64,000 nucleotides of DNA. Origin: Pseudomonas sp. TCU-HL1. Its GTDB lineage: Bacteria > Pseudomonadota > Gammaproteobacteria > Pseudomonadales > Pseudomonadaceae. The stretch is taken from assembly GCF_001708505.1 (NCBI RefSeq), contig NZ_CP015992.1, forward strand, positions 2,976,001-3,040,000, read 5' to 3'. The notes beneath the pieces were generated by a model. It was not told where the DNA came from. It did no database searches and saw only the letters and a program-made list of their open reading frames with translations. Position 1 is the stretch's first letter, and each line of letters starts with the position of its first letter. The translations under genes were made by a program, and so were the position numbers. Positions 41,451-50,549 of this stretch are shown here, piece by piece.

Positions 41451-43976
41451 ATGGGTGGCATGAAACAAGGCGTAATGCCGGTAATCCGGGACATCAAGGA
41501 CTTCGACCCACGCAGCGGCAACCTGCTGGAACGCATGGTGTTCAACCACCGCCTGCCGTTCGTGATCGGCATCCTGCTGGTGACGCTGCTGCTGGGCTAT
41601 ATGGCGTTGACGCGCCTGGAGCTGCGACCCAGCTTCGAGAAGATGATTCCCCAGGGGCACCCCTACATCCAGAACTTCCTGGACAATCGCAAGGCCCTGC
41701 GTGGCCTGGGTAACAGCGTGCGCGTGGTGGTGGAAAACACCCAGGGCGACATCTTTGCCCCGGCCTACCTCGATGCCCTGAAGAAAGTGCATGACGAGCT
41801 GTTTCTAACAGAGGGTGTCGACCGGGCCTGGATGAAGTCTCTCTGGGCGCCCGGCGTGCGCTGGACCGAGGTGACCGAGGAAGGCTTCCAGGGCGGCCCG
41901 GTTATGCCCGATGGCTATGACGGTTCGCCCGCGAGCATCGAGCAGCTGCGGCAGAACATCGCCCGCGCCGGCATCGTCGGCAGTCTGGTGGCCAATGACT
42001 TCAAGTCCACCATGCTGGTGGTGCCGCTGCTGGACCAGGCTAGCGCCGGCGGGCAGGGCGTGGATTACCACCAGTTCTCCCTCACCCTGGAAGACAAGCT
42101 GCGCCTGCACTTCGAGTATTCCGATGACCGCAAGGCGCAGGCCTCGGGCGAGGAAGGGAAGGGGCCGATCAAGATCCGCGTGATCGGCTTCGCCAAGCTG
42201 GTGGGCGACCTGATCGATGGCCTGATGCGGGTCATGGCCTTCTTCGGCCTGGCCGTGGTCACCGCCTTCCTGATCATCCTGGTCTACACCCGCTGCCTGC
42301 GCAGCAGCCTGCTGGTGATCGTCTGCTCGCTGCTGGCGGTGGTCTGGCAGCTCGGCATCGTCGCCTGGCTCGGCTACGCGCTGGACCCGTACTCCATCCT
42401 GGTGCCCTTCCTTATCTTCGCCATCGGCGTGTCCCACGCGGCACAGAAGATGAACGGCATCATGCAGGACATCGCCCAGGGCACCCATCGCCTGGTGGCG
42501 GCGCGCTACACCTTCCGCCGGCTGTTCCTCGCCGGGGTTACTGCGCTGCTGGCCGATGCGGTGGGCTTTGCTGTGCTGATGCTGATCGATATCCCGGTGA
42601 TCCAGGACCTGGCCATCACCGCGAGCATCGGCGTCGCGGTGCTGATCCTTACCACCTTGCTGATGATGCCGGTGGCGCTGTCCTACGTGGGCGTTGGCAA
42701 GAAGGCCGCCGAGCGTGCCTTGCGTATCGATACCAATGCGGCGGCGCACAAGGGCTTCGGCCATGTCTGGGACTTCCTCGACCGTTTCACCGGCCGACGC
42801 TGGGCGCTGCCCACGGTGATCCTCGCCTTCGCCATGGGCGTGGGCGGTTTTTTGGTCAGCCACAACCTGCAGATCGGCGACCTGGATGCCGGCGCTCCGG
42901 AGCTGCGCCCGGAATCGCGCTACAACCGCGACAACGCCTACATCACCAGTCACTACGCGCTGTCCAGCGACCTGTTCGCGGTCATGGTGAAAACCCCCGC
43001 CGAGGGATGCCTGAACTATCAGACGCTGATCCAGGCCGACCGCCTGGCCTGGGCGCTGCAGCAGCATCCGAACGTGCAGGCCACGGCGTCCCTGGCCAAC
43101 GCGGTACGGCAGATCACCGCCGGCACCTATGAGGGCAACCCCAAGTTCCTCAGCCTGCAACGCAATCAGGACGTGCTGAACTACGCCGCCCAGCAGGCTT
43201 CGGTGAACACGCCGGAGCTGTTCAATACCGATTGCTCGCTGATGCCGGTGATCGCCTTCCTCAAGGACCACAAGGCGCAGACCCTGGACGAGGTGGTGGG
43301 TATCGCCGAGCGCTTCGCTGCCGAAAACAGCGTCGAGGATCGGCAATTCCTGCTGGCGGCTGGCAGTGCCGGGATCGAGGCGGCGACCAATATCGTGGTA
43401 CGCGATGCCAACCGCACCATGCTGTTCTACGTCTACCTCGCGGTAACGCTGTTCTGCCTGATCACCTTCCGCAGCTGGCGCGCGACCCTGGTGGCGCTGC
43501 TGCCGCTGGTGCTCACTTCGGTGCTCTGCGAGGCGCTGATGGTGGTGATGGGCATTGGCGTGAAGGTCGCCACGCTGCCGGTGATCGCCCTAGGCGTCGG
43601 CATCGGCGTCGACTACGCGCTGTACCTGCTCAGCGTGCAGCTGCAGCACCAGCGCCAGGGCCTGCCGCTGTCGGCGGCCTACAAGCAGGCGGTGTTCTTC
43701 ACCGGCCGTGTGGTCGCGCTGGTGGGCATCACCCTGGCTGCCGGCGTGGTCTGCTGGGCCTGGTCGCCCATCAAGTTCCAGGCCGACATGGGTGTGCTGC
43801 TCACCTTCATGTTCCTCTGGAACATGATCGGCGCGCTGATCCTGATTCCGGCGCTGTCGCATTTCCTTTTGCGCGAGTGTGGTGAAGCAGCGCGGCCGGT
43901 CACTCCCGCAGAACCGCCAGACGAACGCCGCGCGACCAGGGCTACGGAGAACGGTCAGGTGGAGTCCGCGCAATAG
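41451..43976 (+). CDS. RND/MMPL-family transporter
   Basis: The 841-aa protein has two homologous halves. TM1 is at about residues 34-53 (FVIGILLVTLLLGYMAL), followed by a large periplasmic domain, and a five-helix bundle begins near residue 260 (MAFFGLAVVTAFLIILVYTR; FLIFAIGVSHAAQKMNGIMQ). TM7 lies near residue 455 (WALPTVILAFAMGVGGFLVS), followed by the second bundle (TLPVIALGVGIGVDYALYLL with the relay-type Asp). It belongs to the MMPL/sterol-sensing group, which moves lipids or other hydrophobic molecules, and closes the operon 17 bases after the YCF48-like gene. Direction and substrate are unknown. Confidence 0.85.
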   Translation: MGGMKQGVMPVIRDIKDFDPRSGNLLERMVFNHRLPFVIGILLVTLLLGYMALTRLELRPSFEKMIPQGHPYIQNFLDNRKALRGLGNSVRVVVENTQGDIFAPAYLDALKKVHDELFLTEGVDRAWMKSLWAPGVRWTEVTEEGFQGGPVMPDGYDGSPASIEQLRQNIARAGIVGSLVANDFKSTMLVVPLLDQASAGGQGVDYHQFSLTLEDKLRLHFEYSDDRKAQASGEEGKGPIKIRVIGFAKLVGDLIDGLMRVMAFFGLAVVTAFLIILVYTRCLRSSLLVIVCSLLAVVWQLGIVAWLGYALDPYSILVPFLIFAIGVSHAAQKMNGIMQDIAQGTHRLVAARYTFRRLFLAGVTALLADAVGFAVLMLIDIPVIQDLAITASIGVAVLILTTLLMMPVALSYVGVGKKAAERALRIDTNAAAHKGFGHVWDFLDRFTGRRWALPTVILAFAMGVGGFLVSHNLQIGDLDAGAPELRPESRYNRDNAYITSHYALSSDLFAVMVKTPAEGCLNYQTLIQADRLAWALQQHPNVQATASLANAVRQITAGTYEGNPKFLSLQRNQDVLNYAAQQASVNTPELFNTDCSLMPVIAFLKDHKAQTLDEVVGIAERFAAENSVEDRQFLLAAGSAGIEAATNIVVRDANRTMLFYVYLAVTLFCLITFRSWRATLVALLPLVLTSVLCEALMVVMGIGVKVATLPVIALGVGIGVDYALYLLSVQLQHQRQGLPLSAAYKQAVFFTGRVVALVGITLAAGVVCWAWSPIKFQADMGVLLTFMFLWNMIGALILIPALSHFLLRECGEAARPVTPAEPPDERRATRATENGQVESAQ

Positions 43977-44103
43977 CGGCCGGCGGGCCCAAGAACTTGA
44001 ACTAATCTGGAAGGCGGGGCACCGCTGCCAGCCGCAACGGGACTGATAGCGGTGCTGTTTCTGGTTTTCATGCAGTGAGTGCCACCGTTCAGGACAGCAC
44101 ATC

Positions 44104-44457
44104 ATGCTCGACTACTTTGCGTTGGGTGTTCTCATCTTCGTGGGCATCACGTTGTTCTACGGAATCATCGTCCTCCACGACATTCCCTACGAGATCGCGG
44201 TACACCGTAACCATCCCCATCAGGACGCGATCCATGCCGCCGGCTGGGTCAGCCTGTTTACCCTGCATGCGTTGTGGCCCTTCCTGTGGATCTGGGCGAT
44301 GTTGTACCGCGAGGACCGTGGCTGGGGCTTCACTGGCGGAACGCCGGGCAGCGGCCAGGAAGCCGACCTGGCCCAGCAACTGGCGGAGCTGCGGCAGCGC
44401 GTCGAACAACTCGAAGGACGAGCTACGCCGCCGCAGCGTGGGCAAGGGGAGGTGTAA
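44104..44457 (+). CDS. DUF3302 (YiaW-like) inner membrane protein
   Basis: The 117-aa protein has two TM helices (DYFALGVLIFVGITLFYGII and GWVSLFTLHALWPFLWIWAM) with LHDIPYEIAVHRNHPHQDAI between them, matching the DUF3302/YiaW family, and a C-terminal coiled coil (DLAQQLAELRQRVEQLEG). AGGA precedes the ATG. In E. coli yiaW sits beside yiaV, and here a YiaV-like membrane fusion protein starts 3 bases after the stop. I infer a two-component export module. Confidence 0.82.
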   Translation: MLDYFALGVLIFVGITLFYGIIVLHDIPYEIAVHRNHPHQDAIHAAGWVSLFTLHALWPFLWIWAMLYREDRGWGFTGGTPGSGQEADLAQQLAELRQRVEQLEGRATPPQRGQGEV

Positions 44458-44460
44458 GCC

Positions 44461-45420
44461 ATGGACCTGTTGCTGATCCTTACCTACGCGGCGTTCTGCG
44501 TTGCCATCTTCAAGATCTTCCGCATCCCGCTGAACAAATGGTCGGTTCCAACCGCCGTGCTGGGCGGTGTGGTGCTGATCGGCGCACTGATCTTCACCAT
44601 GAACTACAACCACCCGTATTCGGAGGTGGCGCGGACCTACTTCGTCTCGGTGCCGATCGTGCCGGAGGTGTCGGGCCAGGTGGTGGAGGTGCCGGTCAGG
44701 GCGAACCAGCCGCTCGAGAAAGGCGATGTCCTGTTCCGCATCGATCCGACGCCCTTCGAGAACCGGGTCAAGTCCATCAATGCCCAGCTGGTTTCGGCCC
44801 GCGCGGATCAATCCCGCGCCCGTGAACTGGCCGCCCGCAACGTCGGCAACCGCCGCGACGTGGATATCACCACGGCGCGGGTGGAAGACCTGCAGGCACA
44901 GTTGAACATCGCCCAGTTCGAGCTGGACAACACCGTGGTGCGGGCGCCCAGCAAGGGTTTCGTCACCCATGTGTCTCTGCGCCCCGGCGTACGTGCGGTG
45001 AAGTTGCCGCTGCGGCCGTCCATGGTCTTCATTCCCGACGAGGGCTTCTACTTCGCGGCCTGGATGCGGCAGAACAGCCAGCTACGCCTGACGGCAGAGG
45101 ATGAAGCGGAAGTGGCCTTCGACGGCATCCCCGGCAAGGTGTTCCAGGGCAAGGTGAAGCAGGTCATTTCGGTGATTGGTGAAGGCCAGGTGCAACCCTC
45201 TGGCACGTTGATCAGCTTTACCGGCTCGCCGCCGCCGGGACGGGTGCCGGTAATCATCGAGATCACCGATCCTGATTATGCCCAGTACGCGGCAGTGATG
45301 CCTGGCGGCTCCTACGGACAGGCGGCGCTCTATAGCAAGCACTTCCACCATGTGGCGATCATGCGCAAGGTGCTCCTGCGCATGGCGGCGTGGATGAACT
45401 ACATCTTCCCGTTCCACTAG
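44461..45420 (+). CDS. HlyD/YiaV-family membrane fusion protein
   Basis: The 319-aa protein has two N-terminal TM segments (LLLILTYAAFCVAIFKIF; PTAVLGGVVLIGALIFTMNY), then the biotinyl-lipoyl-like half motifs (VSVPIVPEVSGQVVEVPVRA, NQPLEKGDVLFRIDP and LDNTVVRAPSKGFVTHVSLR), a coiled-coil hairpin (VKSINAQLVSARADQSRARE) and a beta-barrel domain. It is a periplasmic adaptor anchored in the inner membrane, paired with the DUF3302 protein upstream. No outer-membrane factor or pump is adjacent. Confidence 0.85.
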   Translation: MDLLLILTYAAFCVAIFKIFRIPLNKWSVPTAVLGGVVLIGALIFTMNYNHPYSEVARTYFVSVPIVPEVSGQVVEVPVRANQPLEKGDVLFRIDPTPFENRVKSINAQLVSARADQSRARELAARNVGNRRDVDITTARVEDLQAQLNIAQFELDNTVVRAPSKGFVTHVSLRPGVRAVKLPLRPSMVFIPDEGFYFAAWMRQNSQLRLTAEDEAEVAFDGIPGKVFQGKVKQVISVIGEGQVQPSGTLISFTGSPPPGRVPVIIEITDPDYAQYAAVMPGGSYGQAALYSKHFHHVAIMRKVLLRMAAWMNYIFPFH

Positions 45421-45427
45421 AAACGGG

Positions 45428-46351
45428 CTACGGCGGGCTGCCACCCGAGGCGCCCGCCAGGTAGGGATGCTCGGCGATCCAGTGCCGCGCGATGTCTTCC
45501 CGCCGACACACCCAGACTCCGTCATGCCCCTGCACATGGTCGAGGAAACGCGCCAGCGCCATGGCGCGGGCTGGGTGGCCGCTGATCCGCCCGTGCAGGC
45601 CGATGCTCATCATCCGGGGTTGCCGCGCGCCCTCCCGCCAGAGGTAGTCGAAGGCGTCTCTCAACAGCTGGAAGAAATCCTGCCCCGACGCGAAGCCGGG
45701 GGGCATCAGGTAGCGGGCATCGTTGTTGACCAGGGTGTAGGGGATCACCAGGTGCGGTGGCGCGCCGGGGAGCCAGTAGGGCAGATCGTCGTTGTAGGCG
45801 TCCGAGCTGTAGAGGAAGCCGCCTTCCTCGCGCAGCAGGCGGCGGGTGTTGGCGCTGACGCGGCCGGTGTACCAGCCCAATGGGCGCCGGCCGCAAATGC
45901 GCTCGATCAATTCGATGGTCCGCTGGATGTGGCGCCGTTCTTCCTCTTCGGGAACCTCCCGATAGTCCAGCCAGCGATAGCCATGCCCGGCCACCTCATG
46001 GCCGCCGGCGTGCAGGGCATGACCGATCTGCGGCACCAGTTCCAGGGCGCGGCCGACCGCGAAGGCGGTCAGCGGCAGGCCGCGTTCGTCGAACAGGTCG
46101 AGCAGGCGCCAGACGCCAGCGCGGGACCCATATTCGTACAGACCTTCGACACTGAGGTCGCGCTCGCCTAAGCGTGGCGGGCGGCCCGGCAGTTCGTGCA
46201 GGTAGGCCTCCGACTGGGCATCGCCATTGAGCATGCAGGATTCGCCGCCTTCCTCGACGTTCAGCACGAACTGCACGGCCACGCGGGCATCGCCGGGCCA
46301 GCGCGGGTGGGGCGGTTGGCCGCCGTAGCCCTGCAGGTCGCGCTCGACCAT
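45428..46351 (-). CDS. Polysaccharide deacetylase-family hydrolase (PuuE-like)
   Basis: The 307-aa NodB-fold protein has ARVAVQFVLNVEEGGE (in place of a canonical TFDD-type metal motif), the variant YGSRAGVWRLLDLFDERGLP, HAGGHEVAGHGYRWLDY with the metal-binding His pair, and GWYTGRVSANTRRLLREEGG. This variant resembles the allantoinase/PuuE-type group, which acts on C-N bonds, more than chitin deacetylases. The start at 46351 overlaps the acetyltransferase stop by one base (TGATG), so the two are coupled. I infer hydrolysis of a small amide or imide; the substrate is unknown. Confidence 0.8.
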   Translation of the reverse strand: MVERDLQGYGGQPPHPRWPGDARVAVQFVLNVEEGGESCMLNGDAQSEAYLHELPGRPPRLGERDLSVEGLYEYGSRAGVWRLLDLFDERGLPLTAFAVGRALELVPQIGHALHAGGHEVAGHGYRWLDYREVPEEEERRHIQRTIELIERICGRRPLGWYTGRVSANTRRLLREEGGFLYSSDAYNDDLPYWLPGAPPHLVIPYTLVNNDARYLMPPGFASGQDFFQLLRDAFDYLWREGARQPRMMSIGLHGRISGHPARAMALARFLDHVQGHDGVWVCRREDIARHWIAEHPYLAGASGGSPP

Positions 46352-47217
46352 CAGCCCAGCTCGAAGGTGGTGACGCCGAAGACACGGTCCTGGGCGACGG
46401 CGGGGGGATGGCCCAGGTACATCCGCGCGCAGCCGAAGACTTCCGTCATGCCGTGGCGTTGCACCAGCGCCATGGCGGCGGGGTTGTTCTCCGGGGCGTC
46501 GAGGAACACCGGGCCGCCGGCAGCGAATGCGGCAAGGCTTGTGTAGAGGGCTTCGGCCGCCAGGGCGTCGTCGGCGAACAGGGGGCCGATCTTGCAGCCT
46601 TCCAGGCAACGCCGAATGACGCCAAGGCCGGCAAGGCGACCCGCGCGCCTGCAGCCCAGGGCGAGGGCGTCGGGCTGGCTGATCCAGCCTTCGAGGAACA
46701 CGGGGCGTGGTGCCGGGAAGCAGGTGCGGTCGTAGGCCAGTACCTCGTCCAGGGCGAATTCGTTGAGGGGGCCGACTGCTTCATCGGGCGTCCACTCCGG
46801 TGGCTCGGCGATCTCCGCCCGGAAGCGCAGGTTGCGATGGGAAAAGACGAAGCCGCCCTTGGCGTAGTAGTCCTGCATGGCGAACACACCGTCCATGCCG
46901 ATGGCGGCGCCCGGATTCAGGCGAGCGAGCAGCCGGTCGCGGCGGGCATGCCAGAGGGTGTCGCCAAGGCCGCGTCCACGAAACTCCGGGCGGACGATGA
47001 AAAAGCCCATGAAGCCGAACTCCCCCGCGTAGGAAGTAATGGCGCCGCCACCGATCAGTTCGCCTTCCAGGTCCGCTGCGATGAAGGCCTCGGGATCGGT
47101 CGCCCAGAACAGCGCCGCGTCGTGCAGGCCGGGGTTCCAGCCCTCGCGCGCGGCCCAGCTGACCAGATCGTCCAGTTCGGGGCGGAGCATGTTGCGGATA
47201 ACCAGCGGGATGGGCAT
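46351..47217 (-). CDS. Double-domain GNAT acetyltransferase
   Basis: The 288-aa protein has an N-terminal GNAT domain (IRNMLRPELDDLVSWAAREG, FFIVRPEFRGRGLGDTLWHA with the acetyl-CoA loop RGRGLG) and a C-terminal Acetyltransf_18-like half (LAGLGVIRRCLEGCKIGPLF, FLDAPENNPAAMALVQRHGM). GAGGAG precedes the ATG. It is translationally coupled to the deacetylase-family gene, which suggests the two act on the same small molecule. The acceptor is unknown. Confidence 0.83.
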   Translation of the reverse strand: MPIPLVIRNMLRPELDDLVSWAAREGWNPGLHDAALFWATDPEAFIAADLEGELIGGGAITSYAGEFGFMGFFIVRPEFRGRGLGDTLWHARRDRLLARLNPGAAIGMDGVFAMQDYYAKGGFVFSHRNLRFRAEIAEPPEWTPDEAVGPLNEFALDEVLAYDRTCFPAPRPVFLEGWISQPDALALGCRRAGRLAGLGVIRRCLEGCKIGPLFADDALAAEALYTSLAAFAAGGPVFLDAPENNPAAMALVQRHGMTEVFGCARMYLGHPPAVAQDRVFGVTTFELG

Positions 47218-47295
47218 GGCGGGAACTCCTCGGCCGAGGCGGACGCTTTCGGTATAGCGTCAACCGGGCCGGGTAGCCAGGCCACCCGGCGGGCC

Positions 47296-47700
47296 TCAGG
47301 CGTCGCGCAGGAGGTCGTGGGAATCCAGCAGGCGGTAGGCGATTTCCGGGTGTTTCTCCAGCCCCCGGCGAATGGCGGCGGGGATCGAGGCGCGGGTCTT
47401 GCGGCAGAGGCCGCGCAGCGCGTCGATCTGGATATCGATGCCGCGCATGCTGCGCACTTCGTTATGACCCGGCGCGATGACCAGGCGGATGCCGAGCTGT
47501 TCGTACATCCGCCGCTGCATATGCTCCAGGTCCTCCAGGCTCTGGATATTTTCCAGTCGCTCCAGCAGGCGCTTTTCCTCCTGGCGGGTCAGCAGCAGGA
47601 TGCGGTAGTCGGAACCGGCGGTTTCCAGCAGCTCCTCACGCCCGCAGTCACAGGCGCCGGGCGGGCAGGGTTGGCGAGTGGGGTAGGAGGAGGGCGTCAT
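47296..47700 (-). CDS. Hypothetical cytosolic protein with N-terminal Cys motif
   Basis: The 134-aa protein has an N-terminal Pro/Cys segment (PCPPGACDCGREELL) that could bind a metal, then a charged helical region (ILLLTRQEEKRLLERLENIQ, SLEDLEHMQRRMYEQLG) and a C-terminal stretch IDIQIDALRGLCRKTRASIP. No membrane segment or signal. I do not recognise the family. It is upstream of, and on the same strand as, the GNAT and deacetylase genes (78 bp gap), so they may share a transcript. GGAAACC precedes the ATG. Confidence 0.6.
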   Translation of the reverse strand: MTPSSYPTRQPCPPGACDCGREELLETAGSDYRILLLTRQEEKRLLERLENIQSLEDLEHMQRRMYEQLGIRLVIAPGHNEVRSMRGIDIQIDALRGLCRKTRASIPAAIRRGLEKHPEIAYRLLDSHDLLRDA

Positions 47701-47755
47701 GGTTTCCGATCATAGTCAGCCAGCTGCCAGGACGCCAACGGCGCCCCATTCTGGC

Positions 47756-48553
47756 TCATCGCAGCAATTGGACCACCGCCTCAAGCACCACCTCCGGCTG
47801 TTCGCGGTGGGGGACGTGGCCGCAGCCGTCGATCAGCAGGACCCGCGAAGAACCATCGGTCAGCCGGGCGATCTGCCGGGGGTGCAGTTCGGAGCCGAAT
47901 TCATCCTGGTCGCCGTGAATGGCCAGCACCGGGCAGTCCAGCCGTTCCAGCTCGGCTTCCAGGCTCCACTGCGCAAACGCTGGCGAGAGCCAGGTTTCGG
48001 TCCAGGCATCGAGCACCCAACGCGCCTTGTCGCCGTGGTACTTCGCCAGCCGCTCCAGCTGGCCGTCCTGCTGGAAGCCCAGCTTGGCCTCACGGATGCC
48101 TTCCAGCGTGCGGTCTTCGACAAAGGCCTGGGCGGACTCGGTGATCAGCGCCAGGCAGTCTTCACGATGGCGCGCCGCGCAGTGGGTGGCCATGCCGCCG
48201 CCGACGCTGTGGCCAAAGGCGATGAATTCACCGATGCCGAGATGATCCTTCAGCGTTGGGAAAGCCTGTTCCGCCTCGTCGCCGACGAAACCGTAGGTCA
48301 GCTCGCCCGGGTGTGCATCCGAGCGACCGAAGCCCAGCCGGTCGTAGGCCACCACGGACTTGCCGGTGATGGCGGCCAGTTTGGCGGGGAATTCGCGCCA
48401 CAGTTCCACGCAGCCAAGGGAGTCGTGGAAGAGGACGATGGGTGCCTGCTCGAAGGACGGGCTCAGATGATCAGGGCTCCAGATCCGCACGAAGAGCTTG
48501 CCATGGAGGCTGTCGATGCGGAGGTCCTGGGTGTGGTGGCTGGGGCTTGGCAC
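47756..48553 (-). CDS. Alpha/beta hydrolase
   Basis: The 265-aa alpha/beta-fold enzyme has the oxyanion region IVLFHDSLGCVELWREFPAK (His-Asp-Ser replacing HG), VVAYDRLGFGRSDAHPG, the nucleophile elbow IAFGHSVGGGMAT, an acid in AIHGDQDEFGSE and the catalytic His in IDGCGHVPHREQPEVV. I chose the GTG at 48553, which has GGAG 6 bases upstream; the longer frame starts in repeat-like sequence. It is a stand-alone gene between the Cys-motif protein and a family A repeat. Substrate unknown; esterase or haloperoxidase-type hydrolysis are possibilities. Confidence 0.8.
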   Translation of the reverse strand: MPSPSHHTQDLRIDSLHGKLFVRIWSPDHLSPSFEQAPIVLFHDSLGCVELWREFPAKLAAITGKSVVAYDRLGFGRSDAHPGELTYGFVGDEAEQAFPTLKDHLGIGEFIAFGHSVGGGMATHCAARHREDCLALITESAQAFVEDRTLEGIREAKLGFQQDGQLERLAKYHGDKARWVLDAWTETWLSPAFAQWSLEAELERLDCPVLAIHGDQDEFGSELHPRQIARLTDGSSRVLLIDGCGHVPHREQPEVVLEAVVQLLR

Positions 48554-48614
48554 GGGTGACTCCAGTACGATGATCGGACTACAGGCTGCCAGAAAAATCC
48601 TCAGTCGTAACGAG

Positions 48615-48703
48615 GTAGGGTGCGCCGTGCGCACCAGGGGGGTTGGCGGGTCTATGCCAAACATCCTCCATGGCACAGGAGCGGTGCGCATGGCGCACCC
48701 TAC
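48615..48703. repeat. Palindromic intergenic repeat, family A, copy 4
   Basis: GTAGGGTGCGCCGTGCGCAC and the inverted GTGCGCATGGCGCACCCTAC enclose about 47 bases. It sits between two divergent genes, in the promoter-side gap. Confidence 0.78.
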
Positions 48704-48784
48704 GACTCTTGGCGGATCAGTCTCTGGTGTCGATTGCCGTACCCCCTTAAGCTCCGTTCTTTGCCTTTCCAGGGACGATTCCCC

Positions 48785-49324
48785 ATGAACACCGCACTCC
48801 TGATCATCGACGTCCAGCGCGCCATCAGCGTTGGTCAGTACGCCGCCTTCGAGATCGACCGTGTGATCGGCAACATCAATGGGCTCAGCGCCAGGGCGCG
48901 GGCTGCGGGCTTACCCGTTGTGGTGATCCAGCATGAAGAGCCCAGCGGCGAGTTCCTGTTCGATTCCGAGGGCTGGCAGTTGGCGGACGACCTGGCCGTC
49001 GCGGACAGCGATATCCGGGTGCGCAAGACCACGCCCGACTCCTTCCACAAGACCAACCTGCAGGACGTGCTCCAGCAGCGCGGTATTCGGCGTCTGATCG
49101 TCTGCGGCCTGCAAACCGACTACTGCGTGGACACCAGCGTGCGCCGCGCCCTGGCGCTGGGTTATCAGGTGGTACTGGCGGCGGATGCCCACTCCACCCT
49201 GGACAATGCCGCCATCAGCGCGCCGCAGATCATCGCCCACCACAATGCGGTGCTCGGCAGCATGTCGAGTTTCGGCGTGCGGGCTCAGGTGATTCCCGCC
49301 GGGGCGGTGCAGGTCGAGGGCTGA
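48785..49324 (+). CDS. Isochorismatase-like cysteine hydrolase
   Basis: The 179-aa protein has the Asp9-Lys81-Cys114 catalytic triad of the family: LLIIDVQ, RVRKTTPDSF and GLQTDYCVDTSVRRALALGY. The cis-peptide VCGLQTD region and a following AADAHSTLD segment are also standard. These enzymes hydrolyse amides such as nicotinamide, N-carbamoyl compounds or ureides, or vinyl ethers. The start is ATG at 48785. It stands alone, so the substrate cannot be inferred from context. Confidence 0.84.
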   Translation: MNTALLIIDVQRAISVGQYAAFEIDRVIGNINGLSARARAAGLPVVVIQHEEPSGEFLFDSEGWQLADDLAVADSDIRVRKTTPDSFHKTNLQDVLQQRGIRRLIVCGLQTDYCVDTSVRRALALGYQVVLAADAHSTLDNAAISAPQIIAHHNAVLGSMSSFGVRAQVIPAGAVQVEG

Positions 49325-49396
49325 CTGCCTCATTGACCTTCGCTGGGTTCAAAGCAGCCTGTTTTTGACGACGCATCGGCAACGCAGGTGGTTTTT

Positions 49397-50365
49397 TTAA
49401 CGGCCTGCCATGGGATGGCTCGCGCCACTGCTCCATTGCGCCGACTCCAGCCGGTTGCGGCCACGTTGCTTGGCTTGATAGAGCAGCTTGTCCACGGCCT
49501 CGATAAAGGGCAGGGGCTGGTCCTGGTGGCCAGGGGTGGCGGTGCCGACGCCCAGGCTGATGGTGAGCAACGAGGCGACGCTGGATTTCTCATGGGGGAT
49601 GCAGCGTTCGCGGATAAGCTTGCGGCAGCGCTCGGCCACCTGGCGGGCGGCGGGCTCGTCGGTGGCGGGCAGAATCAGCACGAATTCCTCTCCGCCGAAG
49701 CGGGCCACGAAGTCGCGGGGGCGGATGGCGGCGTTCATCAGTGCCTGGCCCACATTCTTCAGGCAATCGTCACCCTGGATATGGCCGTAGTGGTCGTTGT
49801 ATTGCTTGAAGTAGTCGATATCCAGGAGGATCAGCGACAGGGGCTCGCCGGTGCGCTGGGCATTGGCCCATTCGACTTCCAGCATGGAATCGAACATGCG
49901 CCGGTTGGCTACGCCGGTGAGGCCATCCTTGTAGGAGTACTCTTCCAGGCGTTTTTGCAGGTCGATCAGTTGCTGTTCGGCCTGCTTGCGTTCACTGATG
50001 TCGAACATGAAGCCGATCAGCGCTTCCACCTCGCCCTCGGCATTGCGCACCACATGCACCACGTCGCGAATCCACACGTAGTCGCCGGTGCTGGTCAGGG
50101 CGCGGTAGTCGGCTTCGTGGTCGGTGCCGGCCTGGGATTGGGAGACGCAGAAGGCGACGACCGCATCGCGATCGTCCGGATGCATGCGTTCGGCCCAGTC
50201 ATTGACGCTCACCCAACTGGACTGGCTCCAGCCGAGCAACGCCTCTATTTGCGGGCCGATGTAGGCGAAGGTCATGGTCTTCCAGTCGATCTTCCATGGG
50301 ATCGCCCGGGTGGATTCCAGCAGGGCCTTGTAGACCTCCTGGGTGGATTCGGTGTCGTCTTTCAT
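49397..50365 (-). CDS. PAS-GGDEF diguanylate cyclase
   Basis: The 322-aa protein has an N-terminal PAS domain with PAC tail (about residues 15-130: FAYIGPQIEALLGWSQSSWV, HEADYRALTSTGDYVWIRDV, GFMFDISERKQAE), a short coiled coil (QQLIDLQKRLEEYSYKDGLT) and a GGDEF domain with an intact GGEEF active site. RPRD lies five residues before GGEEF and forms a standard inhibitory I-site. It should make cyclic di-GMP in the cytosol under control of a ligand or redox state sensed by the PAS domain. No membrane segment; no linked effector gene. Confidence 0.9.
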   Translation of the reverse strand: MKDDTESTQEVYKALLESTRAIPWKIDWKTMTFAYIGPQIEALLGWSQSSWVSVNDWAERMHPDDRDAVVAFCVSQSQAGTDHEADYRALTSTGDYVWIRDVVHVVRNAEGEVEALIGFMFDISERKQAEQQLIDLQKRLEEYSYKDGLTGVANRRMFDSMLEVEWANAQRTGEPLSLILLDIDYFKQYNDHYGHIQGDDCLKNVGQALMNAAIRPRDFVARFGGEEFVLILPATDEPAARQVAERCRKLIRERCIPHEKSSVASLLTISLGVGTATPGHQDQPLPFIEAVDKLLYQAKQRGRNRLESAQWSSGASHPMAGR

Positions 50366-50549
50366 GGCTGCCCCCGTACTGGTCGATTCGGTTGGCGCCT
50401 TCCTTGCGCAGTGCTTCCTTATACCGAATCTGATGAACGTTCAGGCAGTGGCTTCGGCGGCCAAGTGATCGAGCTCGTCGTCTTGCGCCCGGGCACCGCG
50501 GAATGCCCCTGCCTGGGCGTGCCGGGGCGGCACGCTGGCAGGTGCAGGC

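Noticed and set aside
50441..50533. 30-codon minus-strand frame after mltA (tail DDELDHLAAEATA)
   Set aside because: The tail looks protein-like, but the only start is a GTG without a clear ribosome site and the product is too short to support. It could be a remnant.
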